Shown one piece after another: positions 7,252 through 14,952 of a DNA stretch of 15,924 nt. The notes under the pieces were generated by a model. It saw only the letters and a program-made list of their open reading frames with translations. It ran no database searches and was not told the DNA's origin. Position 1 is the first letter of the stretch; each line of letters begins with the position of its first letter. Source of the stretch: Lachnospiraceae bacterium (GTDB taxonomy: Bacteria; Bacillota_A; Clostridia; Lachnospirales; Lachnospiraceae); the NCBI GenBank assembly GCA_024699595.1, contig JAILPG010000292.1, forward strand, positions 1-15,924. Direction: 5' to 3'. The translations under genes were made by a program, and so were the position numbers.

Positions 7252-7995
7252 TTAACCTATGATGAGCTTTAGCAGTTCAACTGTGAAGCATTCGAAAAAA
7301 TAAAGCGGAGAGTAGCCGTTATCCCTGTATATCCCGTATTTGATCATGCATCTTTCAAATGCTTTCCTTACATCCCTTTCATGACTCTTTCCGTTCATTG
7401 TAAAATTTGCGATCACGGTATTGTCGACCACGGTCTTTGCTCCGGCTTTTTGAAGCTTAAGGATCAGATCGTAATCATCATGCAGAGTCACGTTTCTATA
7501 ACGGTATTTCCGATACATATCAGAGGTTATAAAAGTAGTGGGATGATTCCAGTCTCTGGAGGTTTTGTATCTTCTGTTTTTTGAATGTTTTACAAAGGTC
7601 TTTCCGTTTGGAAGATGCATCCTGAGATCCGCATAGAAGAGATCGAATCCGTATTTTTCATAGTTGTCACGGACAACTAAAAGCGCGTTATCCTCATACC
7701 AGTCATCTGAATTGATGATCCCTATGATGTCACCGTCCGCAAGATCTATCCCCTTGTTCATCGCATCATAAATGCCGTTATCCTTTTCGGAGATGATCTT
7801 AAGGATTATCCCTTTTTCCGAAAACTCTTTCTCATGAGACTTAACGATCTCAAGGGTCTTATCACTCGAAAGGCCGTCGACAACGATGTATTCGTAAGGA
7901 CTTACTCTTTGGGAAAGCACGGATCGTACGGTTCTTTCCATAGTCTTTTCACTGTTGAAGGTAACCGTGATCACGCTTATCTTTACATCACTCAT
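7252..7995 (-). CDS. GT2-family glycosyltransferase (WcaE-like)
   Basis: A GT-A fold inverting glycosyltransferase of 247 residues when started at the ATG at 7993-7995. Motifs counted from that start are ISVITVTFNSEKTMERTVRS (6-25), VVDGLSSDKT (38-47), EKDNGIYDAMNKGIDLADGD (70-89), GIINSDDWYEDNALL (92-106) holding the metal-binding acidic pair, HPTTFIT (151-157) and LHDDYDLILKLQKAGAK (171-187). This layout resembles the colanic-acid enzyme WcaE. The open frame runs upstream to 8034, but the extra residues (MTQRRLFQRGLMT) overlap the preceding gene and do not look like a GT2 N-terminus. GAGG sits ten bases before the 7995 start and four before an ATG at 8001, which is the main alternative. Overlap with the upstream gene is 8 bases. 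There is no membrane segment, so it acts in the cytoplasm. Donor unknown. Confidence 0.92.
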   Translation of the reverse strand: MSDVKISVITVTFNSEKTMERTVRSVLSQRVSPYEYIVVDGLSSDKTLEIVKSHEKEFSEKGIILKIISEKDNGIYDAMNKGIDLADGDIIGIINSDDWYEDNALLVVRDNYEKYGFDLFYADLRMHLPNGKTFVKHSKNRRYKTSRDWNHPTTFITSDMYRKYRYRNVTLHDDYDLILKLQKAGAKTVVDNTVIANFTMNGKSHERDVRKAFERCMIKYGIYRDNGYSPLYFFECFTVELLKLIIG

Positions 7996-9346
7996 CGTCA
8001 TCAGTCCTCTTTGAAAAAGCCTCCGTTGAGTCATCAGCCTTGAACAGGACCATGATGGTCTGGAACAGTATCTGGATATCCTTGAATATGCTGTAGTTTT
8101 CTATATACATGATGTCAAGCATCAGCTTATCCTTGGATGATGTATTGTATTTTCCGTAGATCTGAGCATATCCCGTAAGGCCTGCCTTCATCCTGAGCCT
8201 GTAACGAAACTCCGGAAGCTCTTTTGTATAATCCTCAACATTCTCAAGCATCTCAGGGCGGGGGCCTACGAGCGACATATCGCCCTTTATAATGTTAAAC
8301 AGCTGCGGAAGCTCATCTATCCTGTATTTTCGAAGGATCTTACCGGGTTTCGTTATCCGGTCATCATCCTTGCTTGCGGATCTGTTCTCAACATTTTCCT
8401 TCATAGTCCGGAATTTGTATATCTCAAATACCCGTCCGTTTGCCGTGGCTCTCTTCTGTTTGAACAGTATGCTCCCCCCGTCATGTTTCTTTATGCAGAT
8501 CGCAGAAATAAGGAGCAGCGGGCTTAATATAACGATAAGGGTAAGGGAGATGATGATATCCATAAGCTTTTTGATTATCCTCTCCTCAAAGCTTATAAGA
8601 TGAAAATCCCAGACAAAAAAAGATATGTCGTCTACCACGGCGGGTCTTGAATTCTGCTCAAGTATATCCGCGATGTGGGGATTGAAACAGAAATTTTTGA
8701 GATTCTGGTAACAGAAATCGGATATCTGTGTCCTTATCTCAACGGGAACCTCGTAAAGCACTATAGTATCTGCCTTTAACATCTCGCTCTCAAGGTCCTT
8801 ATCCTCATAGCTTATTATCCCGTTTACAATATACTTGTTGTCAAAGGTTATGAGAGCTTCTTTTATCCTCTCGCCTTCCTTTGCATCTTTGGTGATCACA
8901 AGACATTTTTCCCTGTCAAAGATCCAGAGGCAGAATGCATTTCCAAGCTTTGTAAAAATGATTATCACAAGGATCTGAAGCACAAAGACTAAAAACAGTA
9001 TCCCGAGGTTTTCTATCGTGAAGCGCCTGTTGTTTGCATCATTTGTCTTCATGATAGTAAGCTCTAAATACGTCACGAGATCCGACAGTATATGCGTTAC
9101 GGTGAGTGAGAAGATCGTCTGCTTTTCCTTTCTCTTTCTGACATCATATTTTCCGTAGATGACAGACAAAAGAAGCATGAAAATAAAATATGTGGACAGC
9201 GTTACTGCAGCTGTCCTTGAAAGATCCGTTATCTCGGGATTATCTATTGAAAACAGGAAAAAGAAAAGAGCCGCGCATAAAAGGTACATGATAAGCGCGA
9301 TCAGGATCAGTATGCTGTTTTTAAACTTTGAGCAGAAATCCTTCAT
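7988..9346 (-). CDS. Initiating phosphoglycosyltransferase, WbaP/WcaJ/exopolysaccharide type
   Basis: A 452-residue polyprenyl-phosphate hexose-1-phosphate transferase. It starts a repeat unit by moving sugar-1-phosphate from a UDP-sugar to undecaprenyl phosphate. The N-terminal part has four likely helices (about 9-33, 45-64, 80-98, 113-142) and a cytoplasmic domain with a degenerate Rossmann-like start (CLVITKDAKEGERIKEAL, 148-165). The conserved C-terminal catalytic domain begins with a re-entrant or membrane helix (about 260-285), then ILFKQKRATANGRVFEIYKF (293-312), RIDELPQLFNIIKGDMSLVG (342-361) with the catalytic Asp344-Glu345 pair, GPRPE, and MKAGLTGYAQIYGKYN (386-401). Full length for the large-type family. 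It sits mid-operon rather than first. The ATG at 9344-9346 is 5 bases after the upstream stop, with only a distant GAGGG. The sugar could be Glc, Gal or a deoxy amino sugar. Confidence 0.95.
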   Translation of the reverse strand: MKDFCSKFKNSILILIALIMYLLCAALFFFLFSIDNPEITDLSRTAAVTLSTYFIFMLLLSVIYGKYDVRKRKEKQTIFSLTVTHILSDLVTYLELTIMKTNDANNRRFTIENLGILFLVFVLQILVIIIFTKLGNAFCLWIFDREKCLVITKDAKEGERIKEALITFDNKYIVNGIISYEDKDLESEMLKADTIVLYEVPVEIRTQISDFCYQNLKNFCFNPHIADILEQNSRPAVVDDISFFVWDFHLISFEERIIKKLMDIIISLTLIVILSPLLLISAICIKKHDGGSILFKQKRATANGRVFEIYKFRTMKENVENRSASKDDDRITKPGKILRKYRIDELPQLFNIIKGDMSLVGPRPEMLENVEDYTKELPEFRYRLRMKAGLTGYAQIYGKYNTSSKDKLMLDIMYIENYSIFKDIQILFQTIMVLFKADDSTEAFSKRTDDDE

Positions 9347-9351
9347 CGTAT

Positions 9352-10731
9352 TTAAATGCCCTCATACACTTCCTGTATATACTCCATGAAGCGGTTTTCT
9401 TTGTCATACTGCATGGCCCTTAACACACATTTTTCCTTTGTATAGGCCTCTCCGGCAGAAAGCTCTATCCTGTCAAGAGCAGCAACGACACCCTGAATGC
9501 TGTTCTTTTCAACGGCAATGCCGCAGCTGTCATCTATGCTCTCGGGACTGCCTCCGGCCTTAAAGGTAATGACAGGTGTCCCGCAGGCCAGAGCCTCAAG
9601 GTTGGTTGTCGGGAATGTATCTTCAAGTGTCAGGTTAACATACACGTCAGCCATTGAATAAAGAGCGGCAAGCTCATCGATCGATTCGGTCTTTGCAAGC
9701 GGGATTATGGACTCGGGAAGGTCGTTTGCCTGCTCGTCATTTATACCAAGGAGGACGATCGCATATTTTTCGCTTATCGTCTTATTTAAGGATATAAACT
9801 GCATCAGACCCTTTCTGTCTCTCCAGGGATTTGCAACTCCTAAGATTATCTTCTTTCCTCTTACGGAAAGAGCGTTTTTTAACTTGAATATCACGTTGTT
9901 CTGATCAAATTCCTCATCGATCGGACGGAATTTGGTAAGGTCTATCCCCGTAGGCACCACGACCACATGATAATCTCTTAAAAAAGACTGCTTCACTCTC
10001 TGCTTAAGCCACTCCGAAGGAGTGACGATGGTCATGTTCTCAAGTCCGGTAAACAGCTCTCTCTTCTGTTCAAAATTCTTTTCCGAGCTGTCAAAGCCAA
10101 AGGATTTCGGATATTCGGACAGCTGTTCGCATTTGCTGCAGCCGTGTGCCGTAGACCACTTCATGCAGCCGACATACTCAAAATGAGAGCAGTGTCCCGT
10201 AAAGCTCCAACAGTCATGTAAAGTCCATATGACCCTCTTTTTCGAAGCCTTTAAATACTCAAACAGGATCTTTACATTGAGATAATAGCCGTGGATATTG
10301 TGAAGATGTATTATGTCCGGATCGAACTGTTCGATCACGGCTATCAGCTCTTTCGTAGCCTTTTTTGATGCAAATCCGTGCCTGTCGCGAAGCCTTGTTA
10401 CGGCCCCGTGTATATACATGTCAAGATCGGTCCCTATTCTGTAGGATCTAATGTGCTCTGGGCACTCTCCCCTGCCATAGGCAACAAGGCAGTCATACCC
10501 GTGCTGCATAAGCGTATCGTAGAGGCCTTCCACAAGCCTTCCCACGCTGTTTCCCGGACCGACTACGGTGTTTATCAGAAGAACCCTTCTGTTTTCCAGG
10601 GAATTCATGGATTTCATCACATCGGATTCTTCCCTTGAATAGCCGGGGATCTCAACTGCATCCTCGGTTCCGAGGCCAATGTATTCATTTTCAATGTTCC
10701 CGTCTAAAGAGACGGCATCTATGTCCTTCAA
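9352..10731 (-). CDS. GT4-family glycosyltransferase, WcaC-like, with an N-terminal extension
   Basis: A GT-B glycosyltransferase of 459 residues if the TTG at 10729-10731 is used. The core starts near residue 48 (RRVLLINTVVGPGNSVGRLV) and has WTLHDCWSFTGHCSHFEYVG (169-188), the Cys cluster Cys181, Cys189, Cys198 and Cys201, VVPTGIDLTKF (258-268), GVANPWRDRKGL (298-309) and DTFPTTNLEALACGTPVITF (371-390), where Asp371 replaces the first Glu of the usual E-x7-E pair. These features match the colanic-acid WcaC group. The first 40 or so residues are acidic and extra to the family. The TTG has AAGGA only three bases away and is 6 bases after the upstream stop; ATG codons at 10617 (residue 39) and 10608 (residue 42) fit the family better but have weak binding sites and would leave a gap of over 110 bases. 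I kept the longer form because of the tight operon spacing. Confidence 0.88.
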   Translation of the reverse strand: MKDIDAVSLDGNIENEYIGLGTEDAVEIPGYSREESDVMKSMNSLENRRVLLINTVVGPGNSVGRLVEGLYDTLMQHGYDCLVAYGRGECPEHIRSYRIGTDLDMYIHGAVTRLRDRHGFASKKATKELIAVIEQFDPDIIHLHNIHGYYLNVKILFEYLKASKKRVIWTLHDCWSFTGHCSHFEYVGCMKWSTAHGCSKCEQLSEYPKSFGFDSSEKNFEQKRELFTGLENMTIVTPSEWLKQRVKQSFLRDYHVVVVPTGIDLTKFRPIDEEFDQNNVIFKLKNALSVRGKKIILGVANPWRDRKGLMQFISLNKTISEKYAIVLLGINDEQANDLPESIIPLAKTESIDELAALYSMADVYVNLTLEDTFPTTNLEALACGTPVITFKAGGSPESIDDSCGIAVEKNSIQGVVAALDRIELSAGEAYTKEKCVLRAMQYDKENRFMEYIQEVYEGI

Positions 10732-10737
10732 TTATCC

Positions 10738-12384
10738 TTAATCCTCATCATCGAGATCGTTTAAGATCAAATGTATAACTCTCTCCTGACCCTTGGAGAA
10801 GTCCTTTGAAAGCTGGAGTTTTCTCATCTCTTCCCTTACTCTCGGGGTCTGTATCAGCCATCTGATGGTCTGGATAATGGTAAGCGCATCCGTATTCTTT
10901 CCGAGTCCGAGATTTATGAATCCGTTCTGGATCCCCGCAAACACATGCTCGGCTTCCCTTTCGTTCTGGGCAAGGACCACGGAAGGCACTCCCATGCTCG
11001 CAAGCTCATAGACCGTCCTTCCCTGGGAGGTTATGGCAAGATCCATTCTGCTCATGTAGCTTGACACTCTCTTTACATCTCTGTGGATATAGATGTTGTT
11101 ATCCGGATCATCACAGATAAGATCCTTGTCAGGGTAGGCAAAGCCGATCAGAAAATGGAACTCTATATTCGGATGCTTTTCATGCAAGAGCTTGCAGATA
11201 TCATACATTCTCGCGGTAAGATTCGAAGGATCCGCACCGCCGAATATCACAAGTATGTTCTTTACCTCTTCGGAAAAATCCTTCGGCTCCTCCTCCAAAA
11301 ATTCATCTCTTATGCAGAAATACTTCGAACCGTAGTATTCGTTATGCAGCTTGTCTCCCTTTTCATACAGGGCATTTATTACCGCATCGGCATACTTGGC
11401 GCCTTTTCCGACATCCTCAAAATTGATTATCCTCTTTGCATATTTGTTGACCATTATCATGTATTCAAGCGATGTATCAAGGATATCATTTACAAGTATG
11501 TCCGGACGGATCTTTTCAAGTACTCTCTCAAGCTCCTTATCGTCCTCTACGACAATGATCGGGAAGTTTGAGGCTTCTATCCTCTCGATGCCGATATCGC
11601 TTTCCTTATCAAGGATAAAAGTGATGTCATGCCCCGTAAGCTTATAGGCAAGGGTCAGGCATCTGTAGATATGTCCCATGCCGACCTGCATGCGCCCGAC
11701 AGTTCTGAATACTATCTTTTTCCTTCGAAGGATATGTTCGCAGAGCACCCAGTCCGAATAGGTATCGATGTCAACGGCCTCGTCCTCGGGGATCTCAAAG
11801 ATGCTCACGCTCTCGCCGATCCTTCCCTCCTTTGTTACGCAGGATCTTTTCGTGATCATAAATCCGCCGGTCTCCAGATAATTCGGAGGAAGCTCCTGCG
11901 AATTGAGTCTCTTTTCGTAGTTCTTTGTGATAACGCCGTCCTTTACTCCCCAGGAGAGGTGCGGCTTGTTCATGGCCGATATCACCGTGTCATAATCCGA
12001 ATCCTCAAAGAAACGGATCGCATTGTATACGGTCTCCTTCTTCAGAGTGGGAGAGGTTGCCTGCATGGTTATGACCGTATCATAGGTAACGTTCTTCTTT
12101 TCCTCCATGTATAACAGGGCATGATATATAACGGGATCGAGCGTCACTTTGTCCGTTGCAAGTTCCGCCGGTCTTTCAATAACCTCTACGCCTCTTTTTC
12201 TTACTATGCTTCCAAGCTCTTCATCATCGGTGGATACGGCAACATCCACATCCATCTTCTCCTTAAGGGCCTTTGCATTTTCTATAGAATAGACTATAAG
12301 CGGCTTACCGCACATGATACGGACATTTTTCCTTGGTATCCTCTTTGAGCCGCCTCTTGCCGGAATGACTATAAGGGTCTTCAT
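10738..12384 (-). CDS. Fused CMP-nonulosonate synthetase (NeuA/SpsF-like) and PseG/SpsG-like nucleotide-sugar hydrolase
   Basis: A 548-residue two-domain enzyme. Residues 1 to about 222 are a cytidylyltransferase: VIPARGGSKRIPRKN (6-20) binds CTP, MQATSPTL (107-114), NYLETGGFMI (168-177) and DIDTYSDW (205-212) with the metal-binding acidic residues. It would activate a nonulosonic acid as its CMP form. Residues from about 224 to 548 resemble PseG, a GT-B fold enzyme that frees a 2,4-diacetamido trideoxyhexose from UDP: FRTVGRMQVGMGHIYRCLTL (226-245) with His238 at the catalytic position, ILVIFGGADPSNLT (377-390), and DLAITSQGRTVYELASMGVP (448-467). The two steps flank the NeuB reaction, so the fusion joins the enzymes just before and after it. 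Bacillus subtilis spsF and spsG are separate neighbours of spsE. The ATG abuts the upstream TAG exactly, with AAGGA eight bases before it. The identity of the sugar is open. Confidence 0.9.
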   Translation of the reverse strand: MKTLIVIPARGGSKRIPRKNVRIMCGKPLIVYSIENAKALKEKMDVDVAVSTDDEELGSIVRKRGVEVIERPAELATDKVTLDPVIYHALLYMEEKKNVTYDTVITMQATSPTLKKETVYNAIRFFEDSDYDTVISAMNKPHLSWGVKDGVITKNYEKRLNSQELPPNYLETGGFMITKRSCVTKEGRIGESVSIFEIPEDEAVDIDTYSDWVLCEHILRRKKIVFRTVGRMQVGMGHIYRCLTLAYKLTGHDITFILDKESDIGIERIEASNFPIIVVEDDKELERVLEKIRPDILVNDILDTSLEYMIMVNKYAKRIINFEDVGKGAKYADAVINALYEKGDKLHNEYYGSKYFCIRDEFLEEEPKDFSEEVKNILVIFGGADPSNLTARMYDICKLLHEKHPNIEFHFLIGFAYPDKDLICDDPDNNIYIHRDVKRVSSYMSRMDLAITSQGRTVYELASMGVPSVVLAQNEREAEHVFAGIQNGFINLGLGKNTDALTIIQTIRWLIQTPRVREEMRKLQLSKDFSKGQERVIHLILNDLDDED

Positions 12385-13854
12385 CTAATTTTTCCTTTTC
12401 AAATACCTTGTTCTGATAAAATCAGTAAGCTTTATTATATCATTTTTGTTGACAAAAGCAAAAATCCCGAGCACCGAAACGGCGCAGACATATCGAAGGA
12501 TCCGTATCTTTAGGTCATCTGCGTACAGAAGTAAAAACGACAGTCCGATAAGGAGTGTAAAGGCAAGCGACATGAATATGAACGCATTGTCATAGAGCCT
12601 TCCCTTTACTATGCGCTTGACTGCAAGGTAATGCAGTAACATAAGTATCATATAGCTTATAAGGGTCGTATAGGCCGCAGATACATAGCCAAACCGGGGG
12701 ATCGCCAGATAATTAAGGATATAGTTAAGTAAAGCGGCTATACAGGAATTGACCGCAATGACCGGAGTCTTTTTGTAAAAAAGCTCTGCATTTACGTAAT
12801 TGGTATACAGATACTGTGAGAAGGTGCCCAGAGCTACCGGAGGTACAACATACCTTGCTATCCAGTAGTCAGGCGAGTTCGGTGAAAGGATCATAAGCGC
12901 CTCGGGTGCGACGGCGACAAAACCCGTTGTCAGAAATGCCCCGAGAAGGATTATCTTTTTATTGACAGAGCGTATCTGGTCCCTGTTTTCCAAATGGAGC
13001 TGTTCATTGAACCACGGAAGCCAGGCCTGTCCGATCGCATTCGTAAAGATCGCAAGCAAAGTCGCAAAGGAGTATCCGAAGGTATACAACCCTACATCGG
13101 ATTCGGAGCATATCTTCTTTATCATCAGCCTGTCTACCTGTGCGAGCACAATTAGCGCAAACGCATGCGGTATCATCGGAAGCGATATCTTAAGAGCGTA
13201 GGTCCAGTATTCTTTTACATAAAACCGTCTGCCTTCCTTCAGATGCTTTATGTAAAAGAATATCCCGAGAAGGAAGGTAGGAAGCAGCGTTCCCAGGATC
13301 TTTCCCACATATCTTCTGTCATTGAAATAATAAATGAGAGCGATCGAAAATACTACGGTACCTATGCAGGTTAATATCGAGATCAGGATGTTCTGTCTGT
13401 ATTTGTACTCATATCTGGTCTTCTGCAGAGCATACTCTACGGAGGGTGATACGCACAGATAGACAAACAGGACTATTATGAGCGGGACTTCATATTCCAT
13501 TGCGGCAGAAAGGGCGTTTCTGAAGATAACCGCAAAGATCAGGACAACAAAAGCAAAAGAGCTTGAAAGGCTCTGTATGGATGAAATATACTCATCAAAC
13601 CTGTCCTTAAAGTCGATCTTAGCCCGCCCTATGCTGTAAACAACACAGAGACAGGTAACTACATTGATAAGCTCTATCCAGGAATTAAAAGTGTTTGCAA
13701 GTCCGTAATCCCCGGTTGATAAGAGGCTTGTATATATGGGGGTGGTTATGATAGCAACCGCCCTTATCGAAATGCTTGCTATAGTGTACCATATACCGGA
13801 CCTTAGTGCCGTAGTGCCCGGTGAATTGTCTGCTTTTTTCTCCCCTTTAAACAT
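12385..13854 (-). CDS. Wzx-type polysaccharide flippase (first of two)
   Basis: A 489-residue integral membrane protein of the PST/Wzx type (MOP superfamily) with a short charged cytoplasmic N-terminus and 12 to 14 hydrophobic segments. The N-terminal pattern GIWYTIASISIRAVAIITTP (20-39) followed by IYTSLLSTGDYGLANTFNSW (40-59) is the usual first loop of this family. It also has LPMIPHAFALIVLAQVDRLM in the middle, where PST flippases carry a conserved Pro and a charged residue in helix seven. It probably moves the lipid-linked repeat unit outward. ATG at 13852-13854 follows AAGGAAG by six to seven bases and is 11 bases from the synthase stop. It sits between the nonulosonate synthase and the CMP-activating fusion, so its cargo may contain the nonulosonic acid; that is context only. 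Confidence 0.93.
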   Translation of the reverse strand: MFKGEKKADNSPGTTALRSGIWYTIASISIRAVAIITTPIYTSLLSTGDYGLANTFNSWIELINVVTCLCVVYSIGRAKIDFKDRFDEYISSIQSLSSSFAFVVLIFAVIFRNALSAAMEYEVPLIIVLFVYLCVSPSVEYALQKTRYEYKYRQNILISILTCIGTVVFSIALIYYFNDRRYVGKILGTLLPTFLLGIFFYIKHLKEGRRFYVKEYWTYALKISLPMIPHAFALIVLAQVDRLMIKKICSESDVGLYTFGYSFATLLAIFTNAIGQAWLPWFNEQLHLENRDQIRSVNKKIILLGAFLTTGFVAVAPEALMILSPNSPDYWIARYVVPPVALGTFSQYLYTNYVNAELFYKKTPVIAVNSCIAALLNYILNYLAIPRFGYVSAAYTTLISYMILMLLHYLAVKRIVKGRLYDNAFIFMSLAFTLLIGLSFLLLYADDLKIRILRYVCAVSVLGIFAFVNKNDIIKLTDFIRTRYLKRKN

Positions 13855-13865
13855 CAGTATCTTCC

Positions 13866-14942
13866 TTAAATATCCTCAAACATATCCGCGGTAAGCACGG
13901 TATCCTCGGGAATATCCGTAAGAGCTTTCTTTCCCAAAAGCTCAGGCATCCTGTCGGGACTGATCCCCGTTCCCGGCCTCTTGTAGGTCAGCATGCTCTC
14001 GGTGATCTCCTCGCCTTTAGCTATATCCACTGCAGAGACTATGGATCTTCTTGCATTTAAGCGGGCGGTCTGCTCGGTGCTTAAGCAGCAGATCTCACTG
14101 CTTCCCCTGATAAGATCCATAAATTCTATACCCGCGATTATCCTCTTTGCATCCTCAGGATCCATAGCATGATAATGATCATTTCCCTTAAGTGTCTTAT
14201 CCAGGGTAAAATGCTTTTCTATGACCTTTGCCCCCAGATTGTAGGCAGTCTTTATGACATCACAGCTTTCCGTGGGCTTGGTATGATCGGAATATCCGAC
14301 ATAGAGATCCGGAAACTGGTTCTTAAGGGATGCGATCTTTAAAAGATTTGCATCAGAAAGCGGAGTAGGATATTCAAGCACGCAGTGCATGAGTACTATC
14401 GGCTCATCATTGAACCTTCTGACCGTATCGATCGCAGCCTCTATCTCCGAAAGCTCCGATGCACCGACTGACATTAAGATCGGCTTGTTCTTCCTGGCCT
14501 GATACTCTATAAACGGCAGATTCGAAATATCCGAAGAAGATATCTTATATACCTGCATGAGCTCATCCAGATAATCCGCAGATTCAAAATCAAAGGCAGT
14601 CGAGAAGAACTCGATCCCGAGAGAATCCGAGTATTCCTTAAGTTCCCTGTATTCCTCTCTTCCGAAGCTGTCAAACTTCTTAAAAAGTTCATACTGGCTC
14701 GTGGTCGGTTCCTCGCTCGTATCCCAGTATGAAGGAGAGGCCTTTGCGGCAAGTGTTTCCGCCTTATAGGTCTGGAATTTCACCGCATGTATCCCTGCGT
14801 TCTTTGCCTCATATATCATTTTCTTTGCGGCTTCAAGCGGGGATATGTTTTCCTTTTTTGCTATATCATAATAGTTTACCCCGATCTCAGCTATCAGTAC
14901 GAATTTATCCTCTGCTGCCCTTTTGATTATCGTGCTTTCCAT
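13866..14942 (-). CDS. neuB: NeuB-family nonulosonic acid synthase (sialic, legionaminic or pseudaminic type)
   Basis: A 358-residue enzyme that condenses phosphoenolpyruvate with a six-carbon N-acyl amino sugar to give a nine-carbon nonulosonic acid. A TIM-barrel synthase domain (about 1-285) has LIAEIGVN (16-23), AVKFQTYKAETL (53-64), FFSTAFDFESADYL (112-125), YKISSSDISNLPFI (132-145), LMHCVLEYPTP (184-194), GYSDHT with His220 and VIEKHFTLDKTLKGNDHYHA with His244 (240-259); the two histidines match the metal ligands known in NeuB. A C-terminal SAF (antifreeze-like) domain includes ARRSIV (297-302) and YKRPGTGISP (320-329). The canonical NHNG after EIG is replaced by NYYDIAKKENIS, a small insertion. 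KRPGTGISP looks more like the legionaminic/sialic type than PseI, but the nearby hydrolase is PseG-like, so the product is not settled. ATG at 14940-14942 is 10 bases after the upstream stop. Confidence 0.95.
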   Translation of the reverse strand: MESTIIKRAAEDKFVLIAEIGVNYYDIAKKENISPLEAAKKMIYEAKNAGIHAVKFQTYKAETLAAKASPSYWDTSEEPTTSQYELFKKFDSFGREEYRELKEYSDSLGIEFFSTAFDFESADYLDELMQVYKISSSDISNLPFIEYQARKNKPILMSVGASELSEIEAAIDTVRRFNDEPIVLMHCVLEYPTPLSDANLLKIASLKNQFPDLYVGYSDHTKPTESCDVIKTAYNLGAKVIEKHFTLDKTLKGNDHYHAMDPEDAKRIIAGIEFMDLIRGSSEICCLSTEQTARLNARRSIVSAVDIAKGEEITESMLTYKRPGTGISPDRMPELLGKKALTDIPEDTVLTADMFEDI

Positions 14943-14952
14943 CTTTCTTTAA

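Noticed and set aside
7996..8034. Longer N-terminus for the GT2 gene starting at 8034
   Set aside because: It adds residues unlike any GT2 N-terminus and extends the overlap with the upstream gene to 47 bases; the ATG at 7995 has a better spaced GAGG and a typical start.
11083..12114. Two plus-strand open frames of about 160 codons opposite the fused NeuA/PseG-like gene, and a similar one at 3340-3825
   Set aside because: They lie opposite strongly supported genes with full motif sets, have no recognisable domains or ribosome binding sites, and their length fits chance open frames antisense to coding sequence.
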